Notes under the pieces: model-generated
The model's database searches: none
What the model saw: only the letters and a program-made list of their open reading frames with translations
What the model was told of the DNA's origin: nothing
Shown here: positions 7,891 through 16,867 of the stretch, piece by piece
Numbering within the stretch: position 1 is the stretch's first letter
Layout: the number at the start of each line of letters is the position of its first letter
Position numbers and translations under genes: made by a program
DNA from: CAIWHR01 sp963734055
Lineage (GTDB): Bacteria; Pseudomonadota; Gammaproteobacteria; Burkholderiales; Casimicrobiaceae
NCBI GenBank assembly: GCA_963734055.1
Contig: CAVTFQ010000009.1
Span: 186,001-250,000, forward strand
Length of the DNA: 64,000 nucleotides
Direction: 5' to 3'

Positions 7891-10266
7891 TCAGGTCGTC
7901 AGCTTCTTGAGCGTCCCCGGGTCCCGGATCACGCTTTTCTGACGCTCGGGCGGAGCGGCGTAGAGGCCCGCCGGCGGATTCGATTCGAGCCGAGACAGGA
8001 CCGCGCTCGTCGCGCACGCCTTGTCGAACTGAATCGTCACCGTGTCGCCGGTGACGCTGCCGAGCGTGAAGCAGGTCTGGCCCAGCTTGGCGTTGAGCGG
8101 CTTCAGGATCCCGGCGGCAACGATATCCCCGACCGGGGCGCTGCCCGCGAGCTGGACATCGTAGACGCGCGGCTTCGCGGGCGGGCGCGGCGTCGCCACG
8201 ATCACCGGCGGAATGCCCAGGAGCTCGCGGCCGAAGGCGTCCTCGGTCGCCGCATCGGGCAGGCCGTCGACGGCGAGCGTGACCTTGCGGCTCGTCACGT
8301 TCGCGTGCTGCAGGAAGAAGTCGCGCGAGAATTCGTCGGCGATCCTGGCGCCGATCGCCTTGAGCGCCGCCTCCTCGCTGTTCCAGGTTCCGAGTCCCGT
8401 GGGCAGCGCCGTGTTGAAATAGATCTCCTCGCCGCTCGCCACGTCGGCGCATTTCACGGTCCACGACGTGAGCGTGTACTTGGTGATGGGCAGCCCCGAC
8501 GCCTCGAGCCGCGCCGTGAGCTTCTTGACCTTGGCTTCGCCGCTCACCGCGAAGTCGGCGCCGGCCTTGCCTTCGGGGGCGCCCTCCGCCCACGTGCGGT
8601 AGCCGAACGACTTGATGCGCTCCTTGAGCAGGTTCTCCGCGACCGGCGACGGCTGCGGCGGCGCGTCGGGTTGATCCGCGTCGCGGACGGTGACGTAGAC
8701 GGAGACCTTCGGATCGCCGCTCGCGCGGATGATCTCGACGCGCTCGTCCCGCGTCATCTCGTTCAGCGATTTCTGCAGCGCCTTCACGTTGACGACCGCC
8801 TCGGTCGTCACTGCCATGAGGCCATCCTTGCCGACCTGCGGCTCGCCCTCGCGGACCACCATGTCGATGAACGCGCCGCTGTTCGCGAGGAGCCTGGTCT
8901 TCAGGAGGTCGTAGTGCTGCGCGAGCGACTTCGGGTCGACCAGGAGCCCGAGCGCCTTCGCCACGACCTGGCTCTTGGCGTCCGCGCGCGCCCCATCCTG
9001 CTCTTGCGCCTTGTCGCCGTTGAACCTGGGGTCCGAAGGGTCGACGAGCCCGACGGCCGCGATCGTGATCGTTCCCGCCTTGGGAGGGGGGGGCGGGGCC
9101 TTCGGCGGCGTGGGCGGGGAGCCGAACGGGGCAGGCGGCGGTGAGGGCGTCGCCGCCGGCGCCTGGGCGACGTGCGTCGTGTCCGGGCCGAAGCGCTGGT
9201 ACGCGAACCACGCCCCGGCCGCGACGGCCACTGCGACAGCCACGGCGACGATCGCGCCCGCAGGCACGCGCGAGGAGGCCGGTGGCGGCCCGGCGGACGT
9301 GGGGGTCGACGGTGGCGGAGGTGCCGCGCGCGGCGGCATCGTCGCCGTCCCGCTGGCAGCGGTCTCCGGCGGCGACGCGAGGACGGTCGCGTCGGCGCTG
9401 CCGGCACGCGCGCCGGGCAGCGTCGCGCCGGCGCCACCGCCCGCGGCCGCCTGCGCTGCCGCGTCGATGGCGTCGATGAATTCCTGCGCGGTCTGGTAGC
9501 GCTCGTCGGCGTGCTTCGCGAGCGCCCTGCGCAGAACCGCGTCCATCACCGGCAGCACCTGCACGTTCAAGGACGACGGCGGCAGCGGGTCTTCTTTCAG
9601 CACCTTCTGCATCGTCGTGGTCGAGGAGCCCGAGAACGGCCGCTCGCCGGTCAGGAACTGGTAGAGGATGACGCCCGCCGAAAAGAGGTCGGAGCGGCCG
9701 TCGACCGGCAGCCCGAGGATCTGCTCGGGCGACATGTACGAAGGCGTCCCCAGAACGGTCCCCACCTGCGTCAGGTTCGACGCCTCGATGTGCGCGATGC
9801 CGAAGTCGGCCACCTTCACCGAGCCGTCGCCGAGCAGGAAGATGTTCGCTGGCTTGACGTCGCGGTGGACCACGCCCTGGCGGTGCGAATAGTCGAGCGC
9901 GCCCAGGATCTGCCTCATGATCCGGACAATGTCGGCAATGCGGAAGCGTTCGTTCGCCTCGAAGCACGCCTTGAGCTCGCGGCCCTGGACGAACTCCATC
10001 GCGATGTACCACGTGCCGCCTTCCTCGCCGAAATCGTAGATCGACACGATGTTCGGGTGATTGAGCCGGCCCGCCGCCTGCGCCTCGCGGCGGAAGCGGT
10101 TGATCATCTGCGCCGAATCCTCGTCGGTGAGCTGGTCCTTGCGGATCGTTTTCAGCGCGACGACGCGCTTGATCATCGGGTCGTAGGCCTCGTAGACGAC
10201 GCCCATCGCGCCGCGTCCGATCTCGCGCCGGATCTCGTACTTGCCGATGTGATCGATGTCGGGCAT
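7891..10266 (-). CDS. Transmembrane PknB-type Ser/Thr protein kinase with periplasmic domain
   Basis: 791 residues. The kinase domain (about 10-270) is intact: glycine loop GRGAMGVVY, Lys39, HRDVKPAN with Asp136, and DFG at 154-156. A Pro/Ala-rich linker is followed by one membrane helix at about 336-357. A long periplasmic part of about 430 residues follows. Its start (ARADAKSQVVAKALG) resembles the LPP20/FlgT-type fold and it later holds repeated beta-alpha segments. This is unlike the PASTA repeats of many PknB kinases. It is last in a three-gene minus-strand operon behind two exported proteins that may act with its periplasmic domain. Start taken at MPDIDHIGKYEI. Confidence 0.92.
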   Translation of the reverse strand: MPDIDHIGKYEIRREIGRGAMGVVYEAYDPMIKRVVALKTIRKDQLTDEDSAQMINRFRREAQAAGRLNHPNIVSIYDFGEEGGTWYIAMEFVQGRELKACFEANERFRIADIVRIMRQILGALDYSHRQGVVHRDVKPANIFLLGDGSVKVADFGIAHIEASNLTQVGTVLGTPSYMSPEQILGLPVDGRSDLFSAGVILYQFLTGERPFSGSSTTTMQKVLKEDPLPPSSLNVQVLPVMDAVLRRALAKHADERYQTAQEFIDAIDAAAQAAAGGGAGATLPGARAGSADATVLASPPETAASGTATMPPRAAPPPPSTPTSAGPPPASSRVPAGAIVAVAVAVAVAAGAWFAYQRFGPDTTHVAQAPAATPSPPPAPFGSPPTPPKAPPPPPKAGTITIAAVGLVDPSDPRFNGDKAQEQDGARADAKSQVVAKALGLLVDPKSLAQHYDLLKTRLLANSGAFIDMVVREGEPQVGKDGLMAVTTEAVVNVKALQKSLNEMTRDERVEIIRASGDPKVSVYVTVRDADQPDAPPQPSPVAENLLKERIKSFGYRTWAEGAPEGKAGADFAVSGEAKVKKLTARLEASGLPITKYTLTSWTVKCADVASGEEIYFNTALPTGLGTWNSEEAALKAIGARIADEFSRDFFLQHANVTSRKVTLAVDGLPDAATEDAFGRELLGIPPVIVATPRPPAKPRVYDVQLAGSAPVGDIVAAGILKPLNAKLGQTCFTLGSVTGDTVTIQFDKACATSAVLSRLESNPPAGLYAAPPERQKSVIRDPGTLKKLTT

Positions 10267-10372
10267 GCGATGTTCCCGGCGGTCCGTCACCCCCGAAGGC
10301 GGGAGCCCCGTGTGCCTCTCCGAAAGCCGCTGGATTCCCGCGTGCGGGAACGACGATTCCTGGCGCTCGCGG

Positions 10373-11209
10373 TTACTTGTATTTCTGGTCGATTTCCCAG
10401 ACCGACTTCTGCACGAGCCGCTGCACCATCGTGTCGAGCGACACGCCGCCCTGCTGCGCCTGGTTCACGCCGAGGAAGCCCGACGACTTGGCGCCGATCT
10501 CCATCTTCTCCTCGGTGTAGCCGGTCGCGACCTGCTCGGTGGTCTCGGCGTTGATGATCTTGTAGCGCATGCCGATGACCCAGACGCTCGTCGCCTCCTC
10601 CGAGTGCGCGGAGCCGACCGCGGTGCCGCCGACCGCGCCGGCCTGGGCCGCGCCGCGCGAGCCCGAGAACGCGCCCAGGAGCCCCGCCATCTGGCCGAGC
10701 GTCCGGCCGTCGAAGCCCTGCTGCGCGGCCGCCACCTGCTCGGTCTTCAGGACGTCGAACTTGACGACGTACTTCGTGGTCTTGAGCTTGCCCATCCGCA
10801 GGAACTTGCGTGCCTGGTCCGGATCGCCGAGATTGTAGGCGAGCTCGAACTCGTTGAGCAGCGGTCCCAGGTTCGAGCGCTCGAGCACCGTGAAGTTGGC
10901 GCTCGAGAGCTCGATCTCGCCGAAGTCCGCGATGTTGTTCGCGGTGAACTTCTGCAGGAACGTCGCGTTGTTGCTCTTGATCTCGCCCGGGATCACGACC
11001 ACCACCGGGCCCTTCTTGCCGGCGTTCGTGTAGGTCACCGGCTGGTAGATCGTCTGGTCGGCCGCGGCATTGGCCTTCTGCGAGGTCTCGCTGCCTGCGG
11101 TTGGCGACGGGTTGCCCCAGCTCGGCTGCGCCGAGGCAGCCGTGACGGCCGCGACGAGGGCGGCGCCGAGCAGGATCTGCAGCGTGGCGAGGCGTGCGCG
11201 TTGGCTCAT
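10373..11209 (-). CDS. Exported CsgG-like protein
   Basis: 278 residues with a signal peptide (cut near AASAQPS). The body resembles the CsgG/HfaB fold: VVVIPGEIKSNN, then a region like FTVLERSNLGPLLNEFELA, and a long Ala/Gly segment before VWVIGMRYKIINAETTEQV. CsgG family members form outer-membrane secretion pores, but many relatives are soluble periplasmic sensors. There is no lipobox Cys here, so an outer-membrane pore role is uncertain. It sits between the kinase and another exported protein of similar fold. Confidence 0.6.
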   Translation of the reverse strand: MSQRARLATLQILLGAALVAAVTAASAQPSWGNPSPTAGSETSQKANAAADQTIYQPVTYTNAGKKGPVVVVIPGEIKSNNATFLQKFTANNIADFGEIELSSANFTVLERSNLGPLLNEFELAYNLGDPDQARKFLRMGKLKTTKYVVKFDVLKTEQVAAAQQGFDGRTLGQMAGLLGAFSGSRGAAQAGAVGGTAVGSAHSEEATSVWVIGMRYKIINAETTEQVATGYTEEKMEIGAKSSGFLGVNQAQQGGVSLDTMVQRLVQKSVWEIDQKYK

Positions 11210-11250
11210 GGCTCTGGTCCTCCGAGGACGTCGAAATCGAAATCGTCGTG

Positions 11251-11940
11251 CTATTGCTGCGCCGGCTTTCGGGGCGCGGCGCCCGCCATCCGGCAGTAGT
11301 CCGAGTACAGGGTCGCGACCACCTCGTCCGCCTGCTCGTTGACGAGCGTAAGCGCCATCCTCGACACGTCGGCACCCGCGTACGAGCCCGAGTGCGCGTC
11401 GGCCTCGGAGATGATCCTGCCGCCGCCCGTCAGCGTGAAATGCATGTTCACGGTGACCTGGTTGACCGCCATCATCGGATTGCGCGTCGCCTCGGACGTG
11501 ATGAGTCCCTTGAGCGCAAAGCTCGCCCCCAGGCGCCGGGCCGCCGACATCATCGCGTCCTGGTCGTTCTTGAGATAGGCGTCGATCTCGGCCTGTGCGA
11601 TCTGGCGGCGGATCTCCTCCGGCGTGTACGTGCGGAGCCCAAGGCTGCGGAGGCGATTGTTGATCGCGTCGAAAATCGGTCCGTAGTTCTGCTGCTGCGC
11701 GGCGATGTAGCCGTTCGACTGCCGCTCGCCGATCAGGACGACGATCTTCTTGTCCTTGATCGAGGCGCGGCATGGCGTCGACAGCTGTGCGGCGATACGA
11801 TTCTGCCGCGCCTCCTGTTCCTGGCGGTCCGCGTCGTCCTCCTGCGAGAACTTGAACCCGGGCTGCTGTTGGCCGAGAGCGCTGCCGGACGTGAGCCACA
11901 CGGCGAGCGCGAGCGCCGGAAGCGCGGAAGCGGTTGGCAT
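11251..11940 (-). CDS. Exported protein, possible Lpo/CsgG-type fold
   Basis: 229 residues with a signal peptide (about 1-22, cut near GSALGQQQ). The pattern IVVLIGERQSNGY, then GPIFDAINNRLRSLGLRTYTPEEIRRQ, and FALKGLITSEATRN suggests an Lpo/CsgG-type alpha/beta fold. Function unknown. The start was placed at MPTASALPALAL; the longer upstream reading frame has no signal peptide. It is first of the kinase operon, 41 bp before the CsgG-like gene. Confidence 0.6.
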   Translation of the reverse strand: MPTASALPALALAVWLTSGSALGQQQPGFKFSQEDDADRQEQEARQNRIAAQLSTPCRASIKDKKIVVLIGERQSNGYIAAQQQNYGPIFDAINNRLRSLGLRTYTPEEIRRQIAQAEIDAYLKNDQDAMMSAARRLGASFALKGLITSEATRNPMMAVNQVTVNMHFTLTGGGRIISEADAHSGSYAGADVSRMALTLVNEQADEVVATLYSDYCRMAGAAPRKPAQQ

Positions 11941-12205
11941 GAGGCAGTCGGAACGTGGTCGGACGCCATTGCAATACTTGCAAACCGCAGGGTAGCCGAT
12001 CGGGGGGCGGAAATCCATACGGAATATTCCCGGCGGCGGCCCGGCCGTTGTAGGTTGTGGCCGACAAATCGCCGTGCCATGCGACTACGAGGCGCGCGGG
12101 CGGCGGTGTCGTTGTTCCGCGACGCCGGCGGCCAGTCGTCAACGCTTTGAACTCGACCCGCGTTACAGGGTCACATGGGCCATGCACCCACCGGGAGGTT
12201 TCAAC

Positions 12206-13036
12206 ATGCGTGCAATGTTCAAACGTGCAACTGTTGCAAGAGTTTTCGCAGGGACCGTCGGTGTCGCGGCGGCACTGGGTGCCGCGCACGCCGCCGCCCA
12301 AGTGACGCTCTACCAGGGCGAGAACTTCCACGGCCGTTCGTTCACGGCGAACGGACCGGTCTCGAATCTCGACGGTACCGGCTTCAACGATCGCGCATCC
12401 TCGGTGATCATCGACCAGGGGCGGTGGCAGTTCTGCGAGCACGCGAACTTCGAGGGCCGCTGCATCGTGCTGCAGCGCGGTCAATATCCTTCGATGGCCT
12501 ACGCCGGGCTCAACAACCAGATATCGTCAGTGCGGCGGGTGAGCGGGCGGGCCAACTATGGCTACGCGCCGCCGCCGCCGCCCCCGCCGCAGCGCTATTC
12601 GTACTATCAGCGGTACGGCGAGCGGCTCTATCAGGCGGACGTCGTCGCGGTGCGCGCCGTGGTCGGCCCGCCGGAACACCGGTGCTGGGTCGAGCGCCAG
12701 CAGGTTCAGTCCGGCGGCGGGCCCAACGTAGGCGGCGCGATCATCGGCGGGATTCTGGGCGGCGTGCTGGGCCACCAGATCGGCGGCGGCCGCGGCAACG
12801 ACGTCGCCACAGCGGTGGGCGCCGTCGCGGGCGCGGCCGTCGGGTCGAACGTCAATCGCAGCGGCCCGCAGTACTACACGCAGGACGTCCATCGCTGCGA
12901 GGCGGTGCCGGGATCGGCGCAGCCCGCGTACTGGGACGTGACGTACGTATTTCACGGCACCACGCACCGCGCCCAGCTGGCCTTCGCGCCGGGTCCGACG
13001 ATCACGGTGAACGGACGCGGCGAGCCGCGCGTGTAG
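12206..13036 (+). CDS. Beta/gamma-crystallin domain protein with glycine-zipper segment
   Basis: 276 residues. A signal peptide ends near HAAAQVTLY. Residues about 31-115 form a beta/gamma-crystallin domain (YQGENFHGRSF, then WQFCEHANFEGRCIVLQRGQYP), a fold often tied to calcium binding. A Pro- and Tyr-rich linker follows, then a glycine-zipper membrane-associated segment (GGAIIGGILGGVLGHQIGG) and a short C-terminal beta region. The start has GGGAGGTTTCAAC before ATG. The organism carries three such proteins in this window. Likely in the envelope; role unknown. Confidence 0.8.
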   Translation: MRAMFKRATVARVFAGTVGVAAALGAAHAAAQVTLYQGENFHGRSFTANGPVSNLDGTGFNDRASSVIIDQGRWQFCEHANFEGRCIVLQRGQYPSMAYAGLNNQISSVRRVSGRANYGYAPPPPPPPQRYSYYQRYGERLYQADVVAVRAVVGPPEHRCWVERQQVQSGGGPNVGGAIIGGILGGVLGHQIGGGRGNDVATAVGAVAGAAVGSNVNRSGPQYYTQDVHRCEAVPGSAQPAYWDVTYVFHGTTHRAQLAFAPGPTITVNGRGEPRV

Positions 13037-13067
13037 ACGCCGCGGGCGAGCTCGTCCTCGAAGTCAT

Positions 13068-13112
13068 CCCGCCTCGCGCGGCCATCGCGCGAGGCGGGCT
13101 CGCCGTTTTCTC
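13068..13112 (+). terminator. Intrinsic terminator after the crystallin-zipper gene
   Basis: A perfect 12-bp stem (13068-13079 with 13087-13098) and a 7-base loop are followed by CTCGCCGTTTTCTC, with a short T-run at 13106-13109. It lies about 30 bp after the stop of the crystallin gene. Confidence 0.7.
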
Positions 13113-13159
13113 TCCGCCCCGAAGCATCGCCTCCTCCCGCCTCGCCTCCCCTCCCCTTG

Positions 13160-13175
13160 TTAAGGTCTTGCTAAG
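13160..13175 (+). promoter_or_regulatory. QseB/PmrA-type box before the cytochrome operon
   Basis: TTAAG-N6-CTAAG, which on the other strand reads CTTAG-N6-CTTAA. This matches the CTTAA-N6-CTTAA half-site layout known for QseB and PmrA response regulators. It lies 46 bp before the start of the DUF1924 cytochrome gene, in the operon that encodes its own QseB-type regulator. Confidence 0.6.
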
Positions 13176-13186
13176 AAATCGTCCCT

Positions 13187-13218
13187 AACCTCCGTCCGTA
13201 CATCGACGGACGGAGGTT
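13187..13218 (+). promoter_or_regulatory. Perfect 13-bp hairpin covering the first ribosome binding site
   Basis: The arms AACCTCCGTCCGT (13187-13199) and ACGGACGGAGGTT (13206-13218) pair perfectly across a 6-base loop. The ribosome site GGAGG at 13213-13217 lies within the 3' arm, 4 bases before the ATG at 13222. Folding of the mRNA would hide it. The palindrome could instead be an operator. Confidence 0.6.
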
Positions 13219-13221
13219 GCC

Positions 13222-13635
13222 ATGGGTAGAGAGAGGTTGGCGGCGGGTGCACTCGCGCTCTTCGGCGCGACGAGCGCCCTTGCAGGCGCGCAGTCGCCGG
13301 CGACGATCGCCGCACAGTACGAAGTCGACGCGCGGCGCGCATCGCCCGGGTTCGCCGGGTGGTCGGCGGCACGTGGCGCGGAACTGTTCCACGCCGTTCA
13401 CGGCGACTGGAGCTGCGCGACCTGCCACACGGCGGACCCCCGCAATCCGGGCCGGCACGCGCGCACCGGCAAGACCATCGCGCCACTCGCACCGACGGTG
13501 AACGCCGAGCGGTTCAGCAGCCTTGCGACGGTGGAAAAGTGGTTCCGGCGCAATTGCAGCGACGTCCTCGGGCGCGAATGCACCGCGCAGGAAAAGGGCG
13601 ACGTGCTCAGCTACCTTTCGCAGCTGAAACCGTAG
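13222..13635 (+). CDS. DUF1924-type cytochrome c
   Basis: 137 residues with a signal peptide (MGRERLAAGALALFGATSALAGA) and one haem-c site, CATCH. The layout fits the DUF1924 family of small cytochromes c: RGAELFHAVHGDWSC, later VNAERFSSLATVEKWFRRNCSDVLGREC with two further Cys, and a C-terminal SYLSQL. It carries electrons in the periplasm. It is first of a five-gene operon (two cytochromes c, cytochrome b561, QseB, QseC) that often goes together in betaproteobacteria. Its ribosome site lies in a hairpin. Confidence 0.85.
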   Translation: MGRERLAAGALALFGATSALAGAQSPATIAAQYEVDARRASPGFAGWSAARGAELFHAVHGDWSCATCHTADPRNPGRHARTGKTIAPLAPTVNAERFSSLATVEKWFRRNCSDVLGRECTAQEKGDVLSYLSQLKP

Positions 13636-13644
13636 AGGCCCGCG

Positions 13645-14160
13645 ATGAACCGGAATACACAACGCTGGATCCTCGATGCGGCCGTGTGGGTCGCAGGCGC
13701 GATCATGGCCGGCGCGCTCGCCTTCGACGCGCTTGCGGGCGAACGACAGACGATCGATCCGGCCCGGAGTTGGCGTCGCGAGTGCGGCAGCTGTCACGTC
13801 GCCTATCCGCCGCGCCTGCTGGACGCTGCGGCGTGGCGGACGATCATGCAGACCCTCGACCGCCATTTCGGCGCGGAGGCGAGCCTCGAGGCCGCGGCCG
13901 CGGCGCCGATTCTGGCGTTTCTCGAAGCCGGCGCCGGCCCTGATCGGGGCAAGCGCAACAGCGCCGGAGGGACCCGGATCACGGAAGCGCGCTGGTTCCG
14001 GCACGAGCATGCGGAGATCGCCGCTGCCGTCTGGAATCGCAAGGCGGTCGGCAGCCGGTCCAACTGCGGCGCATGTCACCGCGACGCCGACCGCGGCACC
14101 TTCCGCGAAGCAGCTGTGCGGTTGCCGGGCCAGGGAGGGAAGCAACATGAAAGGGACTAG
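13645..14160 (+). CDS. Dihaem cytochrome c
   Basis: 171 residues with a signal anchor or signal peptide in the first ~32 residues and two haem-c motifs, CGSCH and CGACH. It matches the small dihaem cytochrome c (DHC) family, which passes electrons to or from membrane b-type cytochromes. It follows the DUF1924 gene by 9 bp and overlaps the cytochrome b561 gene by 14 bp, so the three are translated together. Confidence 0.85.
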   Translation: MNRNTQRWILDAAVWVAGAIMAGALAFDALAGERQTIDPARSWRRECGSCHVAYPPRLLDAAAWRTIMQTLDRHFGAEASLEAAAAAPILAFLEAGAGPDRGKRNSAGGTRITEARWFRHEHAEIAAAVWNRKAVGSRSNCGACHRDADRGTFREAAVRLPGQGGKQHERD

Positions 14161-14851
14161 AATTCTCGTATGGGACCTGCCGGTCAGGCTGTTCCACTGG
14201 CTGTTGGTTGCGAGCTTCGCCGGCGCGTTCCTGACGGCCGAATCGGAGCGGGTGCGCGACATCCACGTCGCGCTGGGCTATACGTTCGTGGGCCTGCTGG
14301 CGTTCCGGCTCCTCTGGGGCCTGGTGGGCAGCCGTTACGCGCGGTTTTCGTCGTTCGCTTTCGGCCCGAAGAGGGTGGTGGCCTATCTCAGGTCGCTCCT
14401 CGCCCGCCGTCCCGAGCATCACGTCGGCCACAATCCGGCCGGGTCGTGGGTGATCTATGCGCTCCTCGTCCTCGGCCTGACCGTCGGGGCCACCGGTCAT
14501 TCGCTCTACGTCGACGCCGGCGGGCACTGGGTCGGGGAGCTGCATGAAGGCGTCGCCAACGCACTGCTCGCGCTCGTCATCGTCCACGTCGCGGGGGCCG
14601 TGATCAGCAGTTTCCTGCATCGAGAGAATCTCGTCGCGGCAATGGTGACGGGTTACAAGTACGGGTCGCCCGCCGAGGGCATCGGCAGGACGCGCTGGCA
14701 CGTCGCGGTGGCACTCGCAGCCGCTGTCGCCGGCCTCTGGACGGCGGGATCGCAAGTCACGGGTGCGCTTCCCGACTCGGGGACGACGATGCGCCACGAC
14801 GCCGAGCAAGCGGAGCCTTTCCCTGCGCGTCACCGCGGGCACGACGGATAG
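14147..14851 (+). CDS. Cytochrome b561-like membrane protein
   Basis: 234 residues with four membrane helices and the His pattern of bacterial cytochrome b561 (PVRLFHWLLVASF, RDIHVALGY, HVGHNPAGS, ALVIVHVAGA). It carries two b haems and moves electrons across the inner membrane. The partners here are two small cytochromes c encoded just upstream. GGGAAGCAAC precedes its ATG. The C-terminal tail is hydrophilic and His-rich. Confidence 0.87.
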   Translation: MKGTRILVWDLPVRLFHWLLVASFAGAFLTAESERVRDIHVALGYTFVGLLAFRLLWGLVGSRYARFSSFAFGPKRVVAYLRSLLARRPEHHVGHNPAGSWVIYALLVLGLTVGATGHSLYVDAGGHWVGELHEGVANALLALVIVHVAGAVISSFLHRENLVAAMVTGYKYGSPAEGIGRTRWHVAVALAAAVAGLWTAGSQVTGALPDSGTTMRHDAEQAEPFPARHRGHDG

Positions 14852-14858
14852 GGAGACG

Positions 14859-15530
14859 ATGCGCATCCTCGTGGTCGAAGACGATCCGCTGTTCGGCGAC
14901 GCGGTCCGCGCCGGGCTCCGACAGCGCGGCTTCGACGTCGATTGGGTGCGCGACGGCGTCGCCGCGGAGCTCGCGCTCGCGGCGGATGCGTTCGCGGCGG
15001 TCGTTCTCGATCTCGGACTGCCCCGACTGGACGGCCTGCGGCTGCTCGGAAAGGCGCGGGCGAAGGGCGACCGCATTCCCGTCCTCGTGCTGACGGCCCG
15101 CGACGCGATCGAGGACCGCATCAAGGGCTTCGATACCGGCGCGGACGACTACGTCGTCAAGCCCGTCGATCTCGACGAGCTCGCGGCGCGGCTGCGTGCG
15201 CTCGTCCGCCGCGCGCGCGGCGACCCGGCGCCGGTTCTGGAGCAGGGCGGGCTGCGGCTCGATCCCGCGGCGCGAACGGTCGTCTACTGCGGCAAGCCGG
15301 TCGAGCTGCAGGCGAAGGAGTTCAACCTGCTGCAGGAATTCATGCTGAACGCCGGGCGCGTGCTGTCGCGCGAGCAGATCGAAGGCCGCCTTTACGCGTG
15401 GGGCGAGGAGGTGGAGAGCAACGCAGTCGAGGTGCACGTCCACCACCTGCGTCGCAAGCTCGACCCCGGCCTGATCCGGACGGTGCGGGGCGTCGGCTAC
15501 GTGATGCCGCGCGAGGCCGGGAATGGGTAG
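14859..15530 (+). CDS. qseB: OmpR-family response regulator, QseB-like
   Basis: 223 residues. The receiver has the phosphorylated Asp51 (VVLDLGLPRLDG), the acidic pair VEDD and the Lys site VVKPVDLDEL. A winged-helix DNA-binding domain follows (LQAKEFNLLQEFMLNAGRVLSR, ending in TVRGVGYVMPR). The sequence is of the QseB/PmrA type. It overlaps the kinase gene by 8 bp and shares an operon with the cytochromes. CTTAA-N6-CTTAA boxes at 13160 and 17501 are likely its targets. Confidence 0.85.
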   Translation: MRILVVEDDPLFGDAVRAGLRQRGFDVDWVRDGVAAELALAADAFAAVVLDLGLPRLDGLRLLGKARAKGDRIPVLVLTARDAIEDRIKGFDTGADDYVVKPVDLDELAARLRALVRRARGDPAPVLEQGGLRLDPAARTVVYCGKPVELQAKEFNLLQEFMLNAGRVLSREQIEGRLYAWGEEVESNAVEVHVHHLRRKLDPGLIRTVRGVGYVMPREAGNG

Positions 15531-16866
15531 CGACTCGGCGTCCCGGTCGATTAGAAGCGAGCTGCTCGCGCTCCTGCTCGTCGCCATCGCCGTGACCTGG
15601 ATCGCCACGGCGGTCGTAAGCTACTTCGACGCAAGGCACGAGCTCGACGAGCTGCTCGACGCACACCTCGCGCAGACGGCCTCGCTCCTGATGACCCGGG
15701 TCGGGCACGAGGCCGACGAGATCGACGTCGAGCACGCGCCGCAACTGCATCGCTACAGCCGGCGCGTCGCCTTCCAGTTCTGGGAGAACGGAACGTCGCT
15801 TCGCCTGCACTCGCTGAACGCGCCCGATGGGCACCTCTCGCCGAAGCTCGAGGGTTATAGCGACGCGGCGGCCGGCGGCACGTCCTGGCGCGTGTTCAGC
15901 AGCTGGGACCCCGAGCGCCGCTATCTGGTGCAGGTCGGTGAGCGGAACTACGCGCGCGATGAGATCGTCGCCAAGATCGCCAAGAACCTGCTGTGGCCGC
16001 TTCTCGTCGCGCTGCCTGCTCTCGGGGTGCTGATCTGGCTGGGGATCGATCGCGCAATGCGGCCGCTGCGGCGCCTCAACCGCGAGGTCGCGCGCCGGGC
16101 GCCGGACAACCTGGCGCCGTTCGATACCGGCCATGCGCCGAAGGAAGTCGCGCCGCTGGTCGGAAGTTTGAATTCGCTGTTCGATCGCGTGCGCGCGTCG
16201 ATCGAAAACGAGCGCCGCTTCACCGCCGACGCGGCCCACGAGCTGCGCACACCGCTCGCGGGGGTGCGCGCGCAGGCGCAGGTCGCGCAGGGCGCGAGCG
16301 GGGAGGCCGAGCGGGCGCGCGCGCTCGACAACGTCATCGTCGGCAGTGATCGCGCCTCGCACCTGGTCGATCAGCTGCTCACGCTCGCGCGGCTCGAACC
16401 TGAAAATTTTCGTGCCGTGCGCGAGCCGTGCGATCTGGCCGAGGTTACCCGCGTCGCGGTCGCCGAGATTGCACCGGTCGCCATCGCCAAGTCGATCGAG
16501 GTCGACCTGCTGGCGCCTGCCGCCGTGACGGTCGCCGGTGACGCCCCCCTGCTGGCGATCCTGCTGCGCAATCTGCTCGACAACGCGGTGCGCTACAGCC
16601 CACCCGGGACGACGATCCACGCCCGCGTCGGCGAGATCCAGGGCAAGGCGTTCGTCGCCGTCGCGGACGAAGGGCCCGGCGTCGGCGCCGAGGAGCGCGG
16701 CAGTCTCGGCCAGCGCTTTCACCGGGTGCTGGGCACGCAGGCCCCGGGAACGGGGCTCGGGCTCTCCATCGTGAAACGCATCGCGCAGCTGCACGGTGCG
16801 AGCGTGTCCTTCGCCGAAACAGCCCCCGCCGTCGGACTGACCGTCACGGTATCCTTCGGGAAATGA
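15523..16866 (+). CDS. qseC: Sensor histidine kinase, QseC-like
   Basis: 447 residues. Membrane helices at about 13-34 and 157-175 flank a periplasmic sensor of about 120 residues. A HAMP-like region follows, then the H-box FTADAAHELRTPLAG with His239, an N-box NLLDNAVRYSPPG, DEGPGVG, and GTGLGLSIVKRIAQLH. The layout is that of QseC-type kinases, partner of the QseB-like regulator whose gene it overlaps. The sensed signal is unknown. Confidence 0.85.
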   Translation: MGSDSASRSIRSELLALLLVAIAVTWIATAVVSYFDARHELDELLDAHLAQTASLLMTRVGHEADEIDVEHAPQLHRYSRRVAFQFWENGTSLRLHSLNAPDGHLSPKLEGYSDAAAGGTSWRVFSSWDPERRYLVQVGERNYARDEIVAKIAKNLLWPLLVALPALGVLIWLGIDRAMRPLRRLNREVARRAPDNLAPFDTGHAPKEVAPLVGSLNSLFDRVRASIENERRFTADAAHELRTPLAGVRAQAQVAQGASGEAERARALDNVIVGSDRASHLVDQLLTLARLEPENFRAVREPCDLAEVTRVAVAEIAPVAIAKSIEVDLLAPAAVTVAGDAPLLAILLRNLLDNAVRYSPPGTTIHARVGEIQGKAFVAVADEGPGVGAEERGSLGQRFHRVLGTQAPGTGLGLSIVKRIAQLHGASVSFAETAPAVGLTVTVSFGK

Positions 16867-16867
16867 A

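Noticed and set aside
10907..11700. Possible CRISPR or tandem repeats near the exported protein genes
   Set aside because: No regularly spaced repeats were found.
14693..14715. TGGCAC repeats inside the cytochrome b561 gene
   Set aside because: Coding sequence with no gene start at a fitting distance.
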